Shown here one piece after another: positions 23,901 through 39,244 of a stretch of 64,000 bases of DNA. Within the stretch, counting starts at the first letter, position 1. Each line of letters opens with the position of its first letter. The stretch comes from Arenicola marina (lineage: Eukaryota; Annelida; Polychaeta; Arenicolidae). The notes below the pieces were generated by a model that did not search any database, was not told where the DNA came from, and saw only the letters and a program-made list of their open reading frames with translations. The position numbers and the translations under genes were made by a program. The DNA is taken from contig OZ025248.1 of the NCBI GenBank assembly GCA_964019135.1, positions 55,731,670 to 55,795,669 on the forward strand, given 5' to 3'.

Positions 23901-26900
23901 ACATCGCAATTCCTGTCCCTAGTGACATCAGTGAATACCCCACTTCCTGTCCCTAGTGGCCTCAGCGAACACCCCACTTCCTGTCCCTAGTGACTCTAGT
24001 GAACACCCCACTTCTTGTCCCTAGTGACTTCAGTGAATACCCCACTTCCTGTCCCTAGTGGCCACAGTAAACACCCCACTTCCTGTCCCTAGTGACCTTA
24101 GTGAACACCCAGCTTCCGGTCCCTAGTGACCTTAGTGAACACCCCACTTCTTGTCCCTAGTGACTTCAGTGAACACCCCACTTCCTGTCCCTAGTGACTT
24201 CAGTGAACACCCCACTTCCTGTTCCTAGTGACCTTAGTGAACACCCCACTTCCTATCCCCAATGACGTCAGTGAACATTCCACTTCCTGTTCCTAGTGAC
24301 CTCAGTGAACACCGCAATTCCTGTTCCTAGTGGCCTCAGTGAACACTCCACGTCTAGTCCCTAGTGACATCAGTGAACACCCAACTTCCTCGCCCTAGTG
24401 ACCTTAGTGAACACCCCACTTTCTGTTCCTAGTGACCGCAGTAAAAACCCCACTTCCTATCCCCAATGACGTCAGTGAACATTCCACTACCTGTTCCTAG
24501 TGACCTCAGTGAACACCGCAATTCCTGTCCCTAGTGGCCTCAGTGAACACCCCACTTCTAGTCCCTAGTGACATCAGTGAACACCCCACTTCCTGTCCCT
24601 CGTGACCTCAGGGAATACCCCACTTCGTGTTCCTAGTGACCACAGTAAACACCCCACTTCCTCTCCATAGTGACCTTAGTGAACACCCCACTTTCTGTTC
24701 CTAGTGACCACAGTAAACACCCCACTTCCTATCCCTAATGACGTCAGTGAACACCCCACTTCCTGTTCCTGGTGACCACAGTGAAGACCCCACTTTCTGT
24801 CCCTAGGGACCTCAGTGAACACGGCAATTCCAGTCCCTAGTGACCTTAGTGATCAGCTCACTTCTTGTCTCTAGTTACTTCAGTAAACACCCCACTTCCT
24901 ATCCCTAATGACGTCAGTGAACATCCCACTTCCTGTTCCTAGTGACCTCAGTGAACATCCCACTTTCTGTCCCCAGGGACCTCAGTGAACACGGCAATTC
25001 CAGTCCCTAGTGACCTTACTGATCAGCTCACTTTCTGTTCCTAGTGATCACAGTAAACACCCCACTTCCTATCCCTAATGACGTCAGTGAACATCCCACT
25101 TCCTGTTCCTAGTGACCTCAGTGAACATCCCACTTTCTGTCCCTAGTGACCTCAGTGAACACCGCAATTCCTGTCCCTAGTGACATCAGTGAACACCCCA
25201 CTGCTCGTCCCTAGTTACTTCAGTAAACACCCCACTTCCTATCCCTAATGACGTCAGTGAACATCCCACTTCCTGTTCCTTGTGACCTCAGTGAACACCG
25301 CAATTCCTGTCCCTAGTGACATCAGTGAACACCCCACTTCTTGTCTCTAGTAACTTTAGTAACACCCCACTTCCTGTCCCTAGTGGCCTCAGCGAACACC
25401 CCCCTTCCTGTCCCTAGTGGCTTCAGTGAACACCCCACTTCGTGTCCCTAGTGGCCACAGTAAACACCCCACTTCCTATCCCTAATGACGTCAGTGAACA
25501 TCCCACTTCCTGTTCCTGGTGACCACAGTGAAGATCCCACTTTCTGTCCCTAGGGACCTCAGTGAACACGGCAATTCCAGTCCCTAGTGACCTTGGTGAT
25601 CAGCTCACTTTCTGTTCCTAGTGATCACAGTAAACACCCCACTTCCTATCCCTAATGACGTCAGTGAACATCCCGCTTCCTGTTCCTAGTGACCTCAGTG
25701 AACATCCCACTTTCTGTCCCTAGTGACCTCAGTGAACACCGCAATTCCTGTCCCTAGTGACATCAGTGAACACCCCACTGCTCGTCCCTAGTTACTTCAG
25801 TAAACACCCCACTTCCTATCCCTAATGACGTCAGTGAACATCCCACTTCTTGTTCCTAGTGACCTCAGTGAACACCGCAATTCCTGTCCCTAGTGACATC
25901 AGTGAACACCCCACTTCTTGTCTCTAGTAACTTTAGTGAACACCCCACTTCCTGTCCCTAGTGGCCTCAGGGAACACCCCACTTCCTGTCCCTAGTGACT
26001 TCAGTGAACACCCCACTTCGTGTCCCTAGTGGCCACAGTAAACACCCCACTTCCTGTCCCTAGTGACCTAAGTGAACACCCAGCTTCCGGTCCCTACTGA
26101 CCTTAGTGAACACCCCACTTCTTGTCCCTAGTGACTTCAGTGAACACCTCACTTCCTGTCCCCAGTGACTTCAGTGAACACCCCACTTCCTGTTCCTAGT
26201 GACCACAGTAAACACCCCACTTTCTCTCCCTAGTGACCTTAGTGAACACCCCACTTTCTGTTCCTAGTGACCACAGTAAACACCCCACTTCCTATCCCCA
26301 ATGACGTCAGTGAACATTCCACTTCCTGTTCCTAGTGACCTCAGTGAACACCGAAATTCCTGTCCCTAGTGGCCTCAGTGAACACTCCACGTCTAGTCCC
26401 TAATGACATCAGTGAACACCCCACTTCCTCTCCCTAGTGACCTTAGTGAACACCCCACTTTCTGTTCCTAGTGACCGCAGTAAACACCCCACTTCCTATC
26501 CCCAATGACGTCAGTGAACATTCCATTACCTGTTCCTAGTGACCTCAGTGAACACCGCAATTCCTGTCCCTAGTGGCCTCAGTGAACACCCCACTTCTAG
26601 TCCCTAGTGACATCAGTGAACACCCCACTTCCTGTCCCTCGTGACCTCAGGGAATACCCCACTTCCTGTTCCTAGTGACCACAGTAAACACCCCACTTCC
26701 TCTCCATAGTGACCTTAGTGAACACCCCACTTTCTGTTCCTAGTGACCACAGTAAACACCCCACTTCCTATCCCTAATGACGTCAGTGAACACCCCACTT
26801 CCTGTTCCTGGTGACCACAGTGAAGACCCCACTTTCTGTCCCTAGAGACCTCAGTGAACACGGCAATTCCAGTCCCTAGTGACCTTAGTGATCAGCTCAC

Positions 26901-29900
26901 TTCTTGTCCCTAGTTACTTCAGTAAACACCCCACTTCCTATCCCTAATGACGTCAGTGAACATCCCACTTCCTGTTCCTAGTGACCTCAGTGAACACCGC
27001 AATTCCTGTCCCTAGTGACATCAGTGAACACCCCACTTCTTGTCTCTAGTAACTTTAGTGAACACCCCACTTCCTGTCCCTAGTGGCCTCAGCGAACACC
27101 CCACTTCCTGTCCCTAGTGACTTCAGTGAACACCCCACTTCGTGTCCCTAGTGGCCACAGTAAACACCCCACTTCCTGTCCCTAGTGACCTAAGTGAACA
27201 CCCAGCTTCCGGTCCCTAGTGACCTTAGTGAACACCCGACTTCTTGTCCCTAGTGACTTCAGTGAACACCTCACTTCCTGTCCCTAGTGACTTCAGTGAA
27301 CACCCCGCTTCCTGTTCCTAGTGACGACAGTAAACACCCCACTTCCTCTCCCTAGTGACCTTAGTGAACACCCCACTTTCTGTTCCTAGTGACCACAGTA
27401 AACACCCCACTTCCTATCCCCAATGACGTCAGTGAACATTCCACTTCCTGTTCCTAGTGACCTCAGTGAACACCGCAATTCCTGTCCCTAGTGGCCTCAG
27501 TGAACACTCCACGTCTAGTCCCTAGTGACATCAGTGAACACGCCACTTCCTCTCCCTAGTGACCTTAGTGAACACCCCACTTTCTGTTCCTAGTGACCGC
27601 AGTAAACACCCCACTTCCTATCCCCAATGACGTCAATGAACATTCCACTACCTGTTCCTAGTGACCTCAGTGAACACCGCAATTCCTGTGCCTAGTGGCC
27701 TCAGTGAACACCCCACTTCCTCTCCATAGTGACCTTAGTGAACACCCCACTTTCTGTTCCTAGTGACCACAGTAAATACCCCACTTCCTATCCCTAATGA
27801 CGTCGGTGAACACCCCACTTCCTGTTCCTGGTGACCACAGTGAAGACCCCACTTTCTGTCCCTAGAGACCTCAGTGAATACGGCAATTCCAGTCCCTAGT
27901 GACCTCAGTGATCAGCTCACTTCTTGTCCCTAGTTACTTCAGTAAACACCCCACTTCCTATCCCTAATGACGTCAGTGAACATCCCACTTCCTGTTCTTA
28001 GTGACCTCAGTGAACATCCCACTTTCTGTCCCTAGTGACATCAGTGAACACCCCACTTCTTGTCCCTAGTTACTTCAGTAAACACCCCACTTCCTATCCC
28101 TAATGACGTCAGTGAACATCCCACTTCCTGTTCCTAGTGACCTCAGTGAACATCCCACTTTCTGTCCCTAGTGACATCAGTGAACACCCCACTTCTTGTC
28201 CCTAGTTACTTCAGTAAACACCCCACTTCCTATCCCTAATGACGTCAGTGAACATCCCACTTCCTGTTCTGAGAGACCTCAGTAAACATCGCAATTCCTG
28301 TCCCTAGTGACATCAGTGAACACCCCACTTCTTGTCCCTAGTTACTTCAGTAAACACCCCACTTCCTATCGCTAATGACGTCAGTGAACATCCCACTTCC
28401 TGTTCTGAGAGACCTCAGTAAACATCGCAATTCCTGTCCCTAGTGACATCAGTGAATACCCCACTTCCTGTCCCTAGTGGCCTCAGCGAACACCCCACTT
28501 CCTGTCCCTAGTGACTCTAGTGAACACCCCACTTCTTGTCCCTAGTGACTTCAGTGAATACCCCACTTCCTCTCCCTAGTGGCCACAGTAAACACCCCAC
28601 TTCCTGTCCCTAGTGACCTTAGTGAACACCCAGCTTCCGGTCCCTAGTGACCTTAGTGAACACCCCACTTCTTGTCCCTAGTGACTTCAGTGAACACCCC
28701 ACTTCCTGTCCCTAGTGACTTCAGTGAACACCCCACTTCCTGTTCCTAGTGACCTTAGTGAACACCCCACTTCCTATCCCCAATGACGTCAGTGAACATT
28801 CCACTTCCTGTTCCTAGTGACCTCAGTGAACACCGCAATTCCTGTTCCTAGTGGCCTCAGTGAACACTCCACGTCTAGTCCCTAGTGACATCAGTGAACA
28901 CCCAACTTCCTCGCCCTAGTGACCTTAGTGAACACCCCACTTTCTGTTCCTAGTGACCGCAGTAAAAACCCCACTTCCTATCCCCAATGACGTCAGTGAA
29001 CATTCCACTACCTGTTCCTAGTGACCTCAGTGAACACCGCAATTCCTGTCCCTAGTGGCCTCAGTGAACACCCCACTTCTAGTCCCTAGTGACATCAGTG
29101 AACACCCCACTTCCTGTCCCTCGTGACCTCAGGGAATACCCCACTTCGTGTTCCTAGTGACCACAGTAAACACCCCACTTCCTCTCCATAGTGACCTTAG
29201 TGAACACCCCACTTTCTGTTCCTAGTGACCACAGTAAACACCCCACTTCCTATCCCTAATGACGTCAGTGAACACCCCACTTCCTGTTCCTGGTGACCAC
29301 AGTGAAGACCCCACTTTCTGTCCCTAGGGACCTCAGTGAACACGGCAATTCCAGTCCCTAGTGACCTTAGTGATCAGCTCACTTCTTGTCTCTAGTTACT
29401 TCAGTAAACACCCCACTTCCTATCCCTAATGACGTCAGTGAACATCCCACTTCCTGTTCCTAGTGACCTCAGTGAACATCCCACTTTCTGTCCCCAGGGA
29501 CCTCAGTGAACACGGCAATTCCAGTCCCTAGTGACCTTAGTGATCAGCTCACTTTCTGTTCCTAGTGATCACAGTAAACACCCCACTTCCTATCCCTAAT
29601 GACGTCAGTGAACATCCCACTTCCTGTTCCTAGTGACCTCAGTGAACATCCCACTTTCTGTCCCTAGTGACCTCAGTGAACACCGCAATTCCTGTCCCTA
29701 GTGACATCAGTGAACACCCCACTGCTCGTCCCTAGTTACTTCAGTAAACACCCCACTTCCTATCCCTAATGACGTCAGTGAACATCCCACTTCCTGTTCC
29801 TTGTGACCTCAGTGAACACCGCAATTCCTGTCCCTAGTGACATCAGTGAACACCCCACTTCTTGTCTCTAGTAACTTTAGTAACACCCCACTTCCTGTCC

Positions 29901-32900
29901 CTAGTGGCCTCAGCGAACACCCCCCTTCCTGTCCCTAGTGGCTTCAGTGAACACCCCACTTCGTGTCCCTAGTGGCCACAGTAAACACCCCACTTCCTAT
30001 CCCTAATGACGTCAGTGAACATCCCACTTCCTGTTCCTGGTGACCACAGTGAAGATCCCACTTTCTGTCCCTAGGGACCTCAGTGAACACGGCAATTCCA
30101 GTCCCTAGTGACCTTAGTGATCAGCTCACTTTCTGTTCCTAGTGATCACAGTAAACACCCCACTTCCTATCCCTAATGACGTCAGTGAACATCCCACTTC
30201 CTGTTCCTAGTGACCTCAGTGAACATCCCACTTTCTGTCCCTAGTGACCTCAGTGAACACCGCAATTCCTGTCCCTAGTGACATCAGTGAACACCCCACT
30301 GCTCGTCCCTAGTTACTTCAGTAAACACCCCACTTCCTATCCCTAATGACGTCAGTGAACATCCCACTTCTTGTTCCTAGTGACCTCAGTGAACACCGCA
30401 ATTCCTGTCCCTAGTGACATCAGTGAACACCCCACTTCTTGTCTCTAGTAACTTTAGTGAACACCCCACTTCCTGTCCCTAGTGGCCTCAGGGAACACCC
30501 CACTTCCTGTCCCTAGTGACTTCAGTGAACACCCCACTTCGTGTCCCTAGTGGCCACAGTAAACACCCCACTTCCTGTCCCTAGTGACCTAAGTGAACAC
30601 CCAGCTTCCGGTCCCTACTGACCTTAGTGAACACCCCACTTCTTGTCCCTAGTGACTTCAGTGAACACCTCACTTCCTGTCCCCAGTGACTTCAGTGAAC
30701 ACCCCACTTCCTGTTCCTAGTGACCACAGTAAACACCCCACTTTCTCTCCCTAGTGACCTTAGTGAACACCCCACTTTCTGTTCCTAGTGACCACAGTAA
30801 ACACCCCACTTCCTATCCCCAATGACGTCAGTGAACATTCCACTTCCTGTTCCTAGTGACCTCAGTGAACACCGAAATTCCTGTCCCTAGTGGCCTCAGT
30901 GAACACTCCACGTCTAGTCCCTAATGACATCAGTGAACACCCCACTTCCTCTCCCTAGTGACCTTAGTGAACACCCCACTTTCTGTTCCTAGTGACCGCA
31001 GTAAACACCCCACTTCCTATCCCCAATGACGTCAGTGAACATTCCATTACCTGTTCCTAGTGACCTCAGTGAACACCGCAATTCCTGTCCCTAGTGGCCT
31101 CAGTGAACACCCCACTTCTAGTCCCTAGTGACATCAGTGAACACCCCACTTCCTGTCCCTCGTGACCTCAGGGAATACCCCACTTCCTGTTCCTAGTGAC
31201 CACAGTAAACACCCCACTTCCTCTCCATAGTGACCTTAGTGAACACCCCACTTTCTGTTCCTAGAGACCACAGTAAACACCCCACTTCCTATCCCTAATG
31301 ACGTCAGTGAACACCCCACTTCCTGTTCCTGGTGACCACAGTGAAGACCCCACTTTCTGTCCCTAGAGACCTCAGTGAACACGGCAATTCCAGTCCCGAG
31401 TGACCTTAGTGATCAGCTCACTTCTTGTCCCTAGTTACTTCAGTAAACACCCCACTTCCTATCCCTAATGACGTCAGTGAACATCCCACTTCCTGTTCCT
31501 AGTGACCTCAGTGAACACCGCAATTCCTGTCCCTAGTGACATCAGTGAACACCCCACTTCTTGTCTCTAGTAACTTTAGTGAACACCCCACTTCCTGTCC
31601 CTAGTGGCCTCAGCGAACACCCCACTTCCTGTCCCTAGTGACTTCAGTGAACACCCCACTTCGTGTCCCTAGTGGCCACAGTAAACACCCCACTTCCTGT
31701 CCCTAGTGACCTAAGTGAACACCCAGCTTCCGGTCCCTAGTGACCTTAGTGAACACCCGACTTCTTGTCCCTAGTGACTTCAGTGAACACCTCACTTCCT
31801 GTCCCTAGTGACTTCAGTGAACACCCCGCTTCCTGTTCCTAGTGACGACAGTAAACACCCCACTTCCTCTCCCTAGTGACCTTAGTGAACACCCCACTTT
31901 CTGTTCCTAGTGACCACAGTAAACACCCCACTTCCTATCCCCAATGACGTCAGTGAACATTCCACTTCCTGTTCCTAGTGACCTCAGTGAACACCGCAAT
32001 TCCTGTCCCTAGTGGCCTCAGTGAACACTCCACGTCTAGTCCCTAGTGACATCAGTGAACACGCCACTTCCTCTCCCTAGTGACCTTAGTGAACACCCCA
32101 CTTTCTGTTCCTAGTGACCTCAGTGAACACCCCACTTCCTCTCCCTAGTGACCTTAGTGAACACCCCACTTTCTGTTCCTAGTGACCGCAGTAAACACCC
32201 CACTTCCTATCCCCAATGACGTCAATGAACATTCCACTACCTGTTCCTAGTGACCTCAGTGAACACCGCAATTCCTGTGCCTAGTGGCCTCAGTGAACAC
32301 CCCACTTCCTCTCCATAGTGACCTTAGTGAACACCCCACTTTCTGTTCCTAGTGACCACAGTAAATACCCCACTTCCTATCCCTAATGACGTCGGTGAAC
32401 ACCCCACTTCCTGTTCCTGGTGACCACAGTGAAGACCCCACTTTCTGTCCCTAGAGACCTCAGTGAATACGGCAATTCCAGTCCCTAGTGACCTCAGTGA
32501 TCAGCTCACTTCTTGTCCCTAGTTACTTCAGTAAACACCCCACTTCCTATCCCTAATGACGTCAGTGAACATCCCACTTCCTGTTCTTAGTGACCTCAGT
32601 GAACATCCCACTTTCTGTCCCTAGTGACATCAGTGAACACCCCACTTCTTGTCCCTAGTTACTTCAGTAAACACCCCACTTCCTATCCCTAATGACGTCA
32701 GTGAACATCCCACTTCCTGTTCCTAGTGACCTCAGTGAACATCCCACTTTCTGTCCCTAGTGACATCAGTGAACACCCCACTTCTTGTCCCTAGTTACTT
32801 CAGTAAACACCCCACTTCCTATCCCTAATGACGTCAGTGAACATCCCACTTCCTGTTCTGAGAGACCTCAGTAAACATCGCAATTCCTGTCCCTAGTGAC

Positions 32901-34605
32901 ATCAGTGAACACCCCACTTCTTGTCCCTAGTTACTTCAGTAAACACCCCACTTCCTATCGCTAATGACGTCAGTGAACATCCCACTTCCTGTTCTGAGAG
33001 ACCTCAGTAAACATCGCAATTCCTGTCCCTAGTGACATCAGTGAATACCCCACTTCTTGTCTCTAGTGACCTTAGTGAACACCCCACTTCCTGTCCCTAG
33101 TGGCCTCAGCGAACACCCCACTTCCTGTCCCTAGTGACTCTAGTGAACACCCCACTTCTTGTCCCTAGTGACTTCAGTGAATACCCCACTTCCTCTCCCT
33201 AGTGGCCACAGTAAACACCCCACTTCCTGTCCCTAGTGACCTTAGTGAACACCCAGCTTCCGGTCCCTAGTGACCTTAGTGAACACCCCACTTCTTGTCC
33301 CTAGTGACTTCAGTGAACACCCCACTTCCTGTCCCTAGTGACTTCAGTGAACACCCCACTTCCTGTTCCTAGTGACCTTAGTGAACACCCCACTTCCTAT
33401 CCCCAATGACGTCAGTGAACATTCCACTTCCTGTTCCTAGTGACCTCAGTGAACACCGCAATTCCTGTTCCTAGTGGCCTCAGTGAACACTCCACGTCTA
33501 GTCCCTAGTGACATCAGTGAACACCCAACTTCCTCGCCCTAGTGACCTTAGTGAACACCCCACTTTCTGTTCCTAGTGACCGCAGTAAACACCCCACTTC
33601 CTATCCCCAATGACGTCAGTGAACATTCCACTACCTGTTCCTAGTGACCTCAGTGAACACCGCAATTCCTGTCCCTAGTGGCCTCAGTGAACACCCCACT
33701 TCTAGTCCCTAGTGACATCAGTGAACACCCCACTTCCTGTCCCTCGTGACCTCAGGGAATACCCCACTTCGTGTTCCTAGTGACCACAGTAAACACCCCA
33801 CTTCCTCTCCATAGTGACCTTAGTGAACACCCCACTTTCTGTTCCTAGTGACCACAGTAAACACCCCACTTCCTATCCCTAATGACGTCAGTGAACAACC
33901 CACTTCCTGTTCCTGGTGACCACAGTGAAGACCCCACTTTCTGTCCCTAGGGACCTCAGTGAACACGGCAATTCCAGTCCCTAGTGACCTTAGTGATCAG
34001 CTCACTTCTTGTCTCTAGTTACTTCAGTAAACACCCCACTTCCTATCCCTAATGACGTCAGTGAACATCCCACTTCCTGTTCCTAGTGACCTCAGTGAAC
34101 ATCCCACTTTCTGTCCCCAGGGACCTCAGTGAACACGGCAATTCCAGTCCCTAGTGACCTTAGTGATCAGCTCACTTTCTGTTCCTAGTGATCACAGTAA
34201 ACACCCCACTTCCTATCCCTAATGACGTCAGTGAACATCCCACTTCCTGTTCCTAGTGACCTCAGTGAACATCCCACTTTCTGTCCCTAGTGACCTCAGT
34301 GAACACCGCAATTCCTGTCCCTAGTGACATCAGTGAACACCCCACTGCTCGTCCCTAGTTACTTCAGTAAACACCCCACTTCCTATCCCTAATGACGTCA
34401 GTGAACATCCCACTTCCTGTTCCTTGTGACCTCAGTGAACACCGCAATTCCTGTCCCTAGTGACATCAGTGAACACCCCACTTCTTGTCTCTAGTAACTT
34501 TAGTAACACCCCACTTCCTGTCCCTAGTGGCCTCAGCGAACACCCCCCTTCCTGTCCCTAGTGGCTTCAGTGAACACCCCACTTCGTGTCCCTAGTGGCC
34601 ACAGT
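20940..34605. repeat. Three copies of a 4,521-bp higher-order repeat
   Basis: A rare variant monomer (cactgctcgtccctag) occurs at 21256, 25200, 25777, 29721, 30298 and 34344. The spacings are 3944, 577, 3944, 577 and 4046. Successive blocks at about 20940-25460 and 25461-29981 are therefore 4,521 bp apart (133 monomers minus 1 bp, the missing base being in 'tttagtaacacc'). The third block, about 29982-34605, is longer by 102 bp, exactly three monomers. Base differences between blocks are few, so the duplications are recent. Confidence 0.9.
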
Positions 34606-35554
34606 AAACACCCCACTTCCTGTCCCTAGTGACCTAAGTGAACACCCAGCTTCCGGTCCCTAGTGACCTTAGTGAACACCCCACTTCTTGTCCCTAGTGA
34701 CTTCAGTGAACACCTCACTTCCTGTCCCTAGTGACTTCAGTGAACACCCCACTTCCTGTTCTTAGTGACCACAGTAAACACCCCACTTCCTCTCCCTAGT
34801 GACCTTAGTGAACACCCCACTTTCTGTTCCTAGTGACCACAGTAAACACCCCACTTCCTATCCCCAATGACGTCAGTGAACATTCCACTTCCTGTTCCTA
34901 GTGACCTCAGTGAACACCGCAATTCCTGTTCCTAGTGGCCTCAGTGAACACTCCACGTCTAGTCCCTAGTGACATCAGTGAACACCCCACTTCCTCTCCC
35001 TAGTGACCTTAGTGAACACCCCACTTTCTGTTCCTAGTGACCACAGTAAACACCCCACTTCCTCTCCATAGTGACCTTAGTGAACACCCCACTTTCTGTT
35101 CCTAGTGACCACAGTAAACACCCCACTTCCTATCCCTAATGACGTCAGTGAACACCCCACTTCCTGTTCCTGGTGACCACAGTGAAGACCCCACTTTCTG
35201 TCCCTAGGGACCTCAGTGAACACGGCAATTTCAGTCCCTAGTGACCTTAGTGATCAGCTCACTTCTTGTCTCTAGTTACTTCAGTAAACACCCCACTTCC
35301 TATCCCTAATGACGTCAGTGAACATCCCACTTCCTGTTCCTAGTGACCTCAGTGAACATCCCACTTTCTGTCCCCAGTGACCTCAGTGAACACCGCAATT
35401 CCTGTCCCTAGTGACATCAGTGAACACCCCACTTCTTGTCCCTAGTTACTTCAGTAAACACCCCACTTCCTATCCCTAATGACGTCAGTGAACATCCCAC
35501 TTCCTGTTCTGAGAGACATCAGTAAACATCGCAATTCCTGTCCCTAGTGACATC

Positions 35555-35566
35555 AGTGAATACCCC

Positions 35567-35604
<38 letters not shown>

Positions 35605-38600
35605 TTCATATAAAGTGCATGTGCGGGTATACATACTGGATTTCTTGACGAACATAGCAAAATATTTCATTACATGATTTCATATGTTAATGCGACTCCA
35701 CCTTTTTTCATACTTGTCTAGCTGCTTTTTCGCTGAAAGAATTTGTTTTTCCAACATAATATGATACCTTAAGACAACCTTAAAAATATGGAAGCTGATA
35801 GGTGCCACCTTACACTTCTGTTTGTGAATAAAGTTCCTTGCAACAAGCAAACAGTTATTAAGCGTGTACTCCGCCGCGATATCTCCTAACAATAATTGCA
35901 ATTCTTGTAGATGGACTTTGTCAGCAGCATTGTCTTTCCACCAAGATAAAAACTCGTCCCAGAATGTTGTCACCACCGGGCATGATATAAACCTATGGAT
36001 GATCGTGTCAATTCCATCACAATAATCACAGGTGTCGTTGTCAACCAGTCCCATCTTAAACAACCTGCTTTTGTATGGTACGAACCGATATAGAACCGAA
36101 AATTGGAAGGATTGCAACTTTGTTTCAAGAGAGCAGCTGAAAGGTAAAAGACAATATTGAGACCATTCATCTTCTGAAAAGCCAAACAGTTCTATCCACT
36201 TAACGCGTTGTACAATAGATGCTGGCCTAGGAAGAAATTTCCAATACATTTGTTTACAAGTATAAAATCTCACATTATTAACCGTGAGAGCTCGTTCAGC
36301 TTGAGCGTCTTTGATTTTCAATTTCCAGCTATGTGGAATCGCAGACCGTAGCGAAAAATATTCCAAGAAGTTAAAACACAAACCATATCTATCTTTCAGC
36401 TCTTGCTCCGAAAGTAAAAGATTATCTTCACCTATTAAATCCTTCACTGTCTTAACACCCTTAATATACCAATTCTCGTAAAAGATTGTCATATTTTCGA
36501 TTGTGATAAAGGGGTTAAACCAAAGAGATTCGGACAGTACATCAATTGCTGAGACTGGTTCAAACTTTGACATCAGCTCTGCCCAGAAGGTAACTAAATC
36601 TTTATAAAATAGCGGTAGTTCGCTTAAGAGAGAAGTTGGGACTGCGCACCTGGTACTAAACAAATCTGCAAGTCGCATTGTTGGGAAAAACATCTGAGCA
36701 CATTCCCTCCATGCCTTTTTTTCAATGCTGAAGATACGTTTAATGAAGCTCAGTCTAAGTGATTTTACCTGATTGACGTACACAGGTGCTTTTAGGCCTC
36801 CTTCACTTGTTGGGAGAGCCATAACATCTAATTTTACCTTTGGTGTTTTGTTGTCCCATAGAAACGAATTGATTAGGCGCTGTATACATTCTACCGCTTC
36901 GGGCGGAATGAACATGTTTGTTGTAACATAAGTTAACTTGGACAGGGCTAAGGATTTTAATACTAAGATTCTTCCTATTAAAGTTAAATTTCGCATTTTC
37001 CAGAGATTCAAGCATTTTTTAAGAGCATCAAGCTTTGAGCCCAGATTTACATTTGCCATTTCATATTCATCCAGAGTAAATGTTATTCCGAGCGTGTTAA
37101 AAAGCAGAGTATTATTCCAATTTACTTTTAAAGTTCCTGATGGGCATCCTGCGTTGGCGCCTATCCAAATGGCTTCAGTTTTGTCCAGGTTGCACCTTAA
37201 ACCAGATAATTTCGAGAAATGTTCAACAAGGTTGAGAAGGTTTTCCGCGGACTTTTCATCGGCGAGAAAGGAGGTGGTATCATCGGCTAGCTGTGATATT
37301 TTAACTGTGTGTGTACCTAAGTTAACACCTTTAATACTTTCATCTCGTCGGACTGCTATTGCTAGAAGCTCTACTGCTATAACAAACAGAAATGGGGCCA
37401 GTGGACATCCTTGCCGGACGCTCCTCTCTAAAGGAAACCACTCTGTTGTATAGCCGTTATTTATCACACTGCTAATACTCCCGCTGTACAGAGTTTTCAC
37501 AAAGCTCCTAAAATTATTTCCAAAGTTAAAAGCAACTAGAGCTTCATCAATGTAGGTCCATTCAATCGAATCGAAGGCTTTTTCAAAGTCCAATAAAAGA
37601 ATTAATGCTGGTATATTTCTTGTGCTTGAAATTCTTAGAATGTCCGAGATTAGCCTTATATTTTCACCTATGTATCTTTCTTTAACGTAACCGGTTTGAT
37701 CAGAATTAATTAGATAAGTCAAAAGTGGTTGAATTCTCCTGGCTAGTGTTTTTGATGCGAGTTTATAATCAACATTTAACAATGATAGCGGCCTCCAGTT
37801 CTTCAAGAGGGACCTATCCTTATCCTTTTTGGGAATTAGAGATATCACCCCTCTTTTTTGATCAATAGACATGGTTTTAAATTCCAGTGCAAAATTTAGG
37901 CTCTCTGTCACAAACTCTGATAAATGTTTCCAGAAGAATTTATAATATTCCGCTGTGAGCCCGTCCGTACCAGGTGTTTTATTATGCTTAAATTCTTTTA
38001 GGGTTATACCCAGTTCTTCAGGGGAAAATATAACCTCGAGGTTATCTCGCTGTGCCTCGCTTAGTTGAGGGATATCAGGATTTTTCAAAAAAGTATCGCT
38101 CAAGGCTTTATATTTTATCTTAGAGAAGGGTTGTCGTTTAGACGAATACAGGCTTTTATAAAACGCGAGTTCTTCTTTTAATATTTCACCAGGGTGTACA
38201 ATGGTTTTGTTATCACCTGTCTTTAGTTTTACTATACATTTATTTTTGTAATTTCTCTTTCCTAGCCCAAGAAAATACTTTGTAGACCTTTCTCCCTGCT
38301 CAGCCCAGAGAGCTCGGGAGCGTATTATGGCGCCTTTGGTTTGTATATCGGACAACTCTTCGAGTTCAGTTTTTATGGGGGACACGAGATCGTGGTTTAA
38401 CAGCCCGTTAACAGCAGTACGTTCTAGTTCCCGTAACCGTTCAAGAAGTACCCTTTCCCTATCCCGTCTTTGACTAGCTTTCATCTTTGAGAACGAAATT
38501 GTCACATTCCGTATTTCACACTTAATGAAATCCCACTTTAAACCTTTATTTTGAATGTCTGCGTATTTGTTTTTTGCGCCTATTAACAGGTCGTTCATTT

Positions 38601-39244
38601 GGTTAACATAATGTTCATCCCCTAATAAGCTTGAATTAAATTTCCAAAATCCTGGACCGCGGGACTGAAATAGACGCCCTTGCAGATGTAAATAAACTGG
38701 CTTATGGTCGGATTTAAATGGTACATCAATACGAATGGCTTTAACATGAGGCACTAAAAAGTCAGACACTAAGAAGAAATCCAGCCTGCTTTTGGTTTTT
38801 CCATCAGCAGACTCCCATGTATATTGCTTAACACCAGGATTTCTTTTCCTCCAGATCTCACAGAGTTCCTGATCATCAATAAATTCTAAGAGATTCGTGC
38901 GATATTTAGAAAGTTTTTCGATTACACCCTTTTTATCTAAGTTGGGATCAACGGTTATGTTGAAATCACCTCCTATTATGAGATTATCACCAGTGACGTC
39001 TTTCATTAGTTCCCATAGATTGTCAAGAAAATCACATTGTGATTTTACATTGTCTTTGGTGGGAGCGTATATATTTGCTATCGTGAATTCATTTTCGTCA
39101 AATATTGCGTTTATCAATAAAATCCGACCGTTCTTATCAGTTGCAAGGGATGTAACTCTACAATCAATATCAGGAGGAAACAGTATACAGACCCCTCTGC
39201 TATCTTCAGAGAAATGGTTGAATTCAATAGTGAATACCCCACTT
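35555..39244 (-). mobile_element. 5'-truncated L1/Tx1-like LINE inserted in the satellite
   Basis: The LINE body is 35571-39228. On the minus strand it ends in a short 3' UTR and a poly(A) tail of about 32 nt (T-run 35571-35602). It is flanked by a 16-bp target-site duplication agtgaataccccactt (35555-35570 and 39229-39244) made of satellite sequence. The uninterrupted version of the site is present elsewhere in the array, at about 33038, 42088 and 44596. The 5' end is truncated inside the endonuclease domain. The intact frame and clean duplication indicate a recent insertion, younger than the spread of the empty-site monomer. Confidence 0.93.

Noticed and set aside
36938-37453. Plus-strand open frame of 171 codons inside the LINE, and 38897-39289
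   Set aside because: Antisense shadows of the LINE reverse transcriptase and endonuclease frame.
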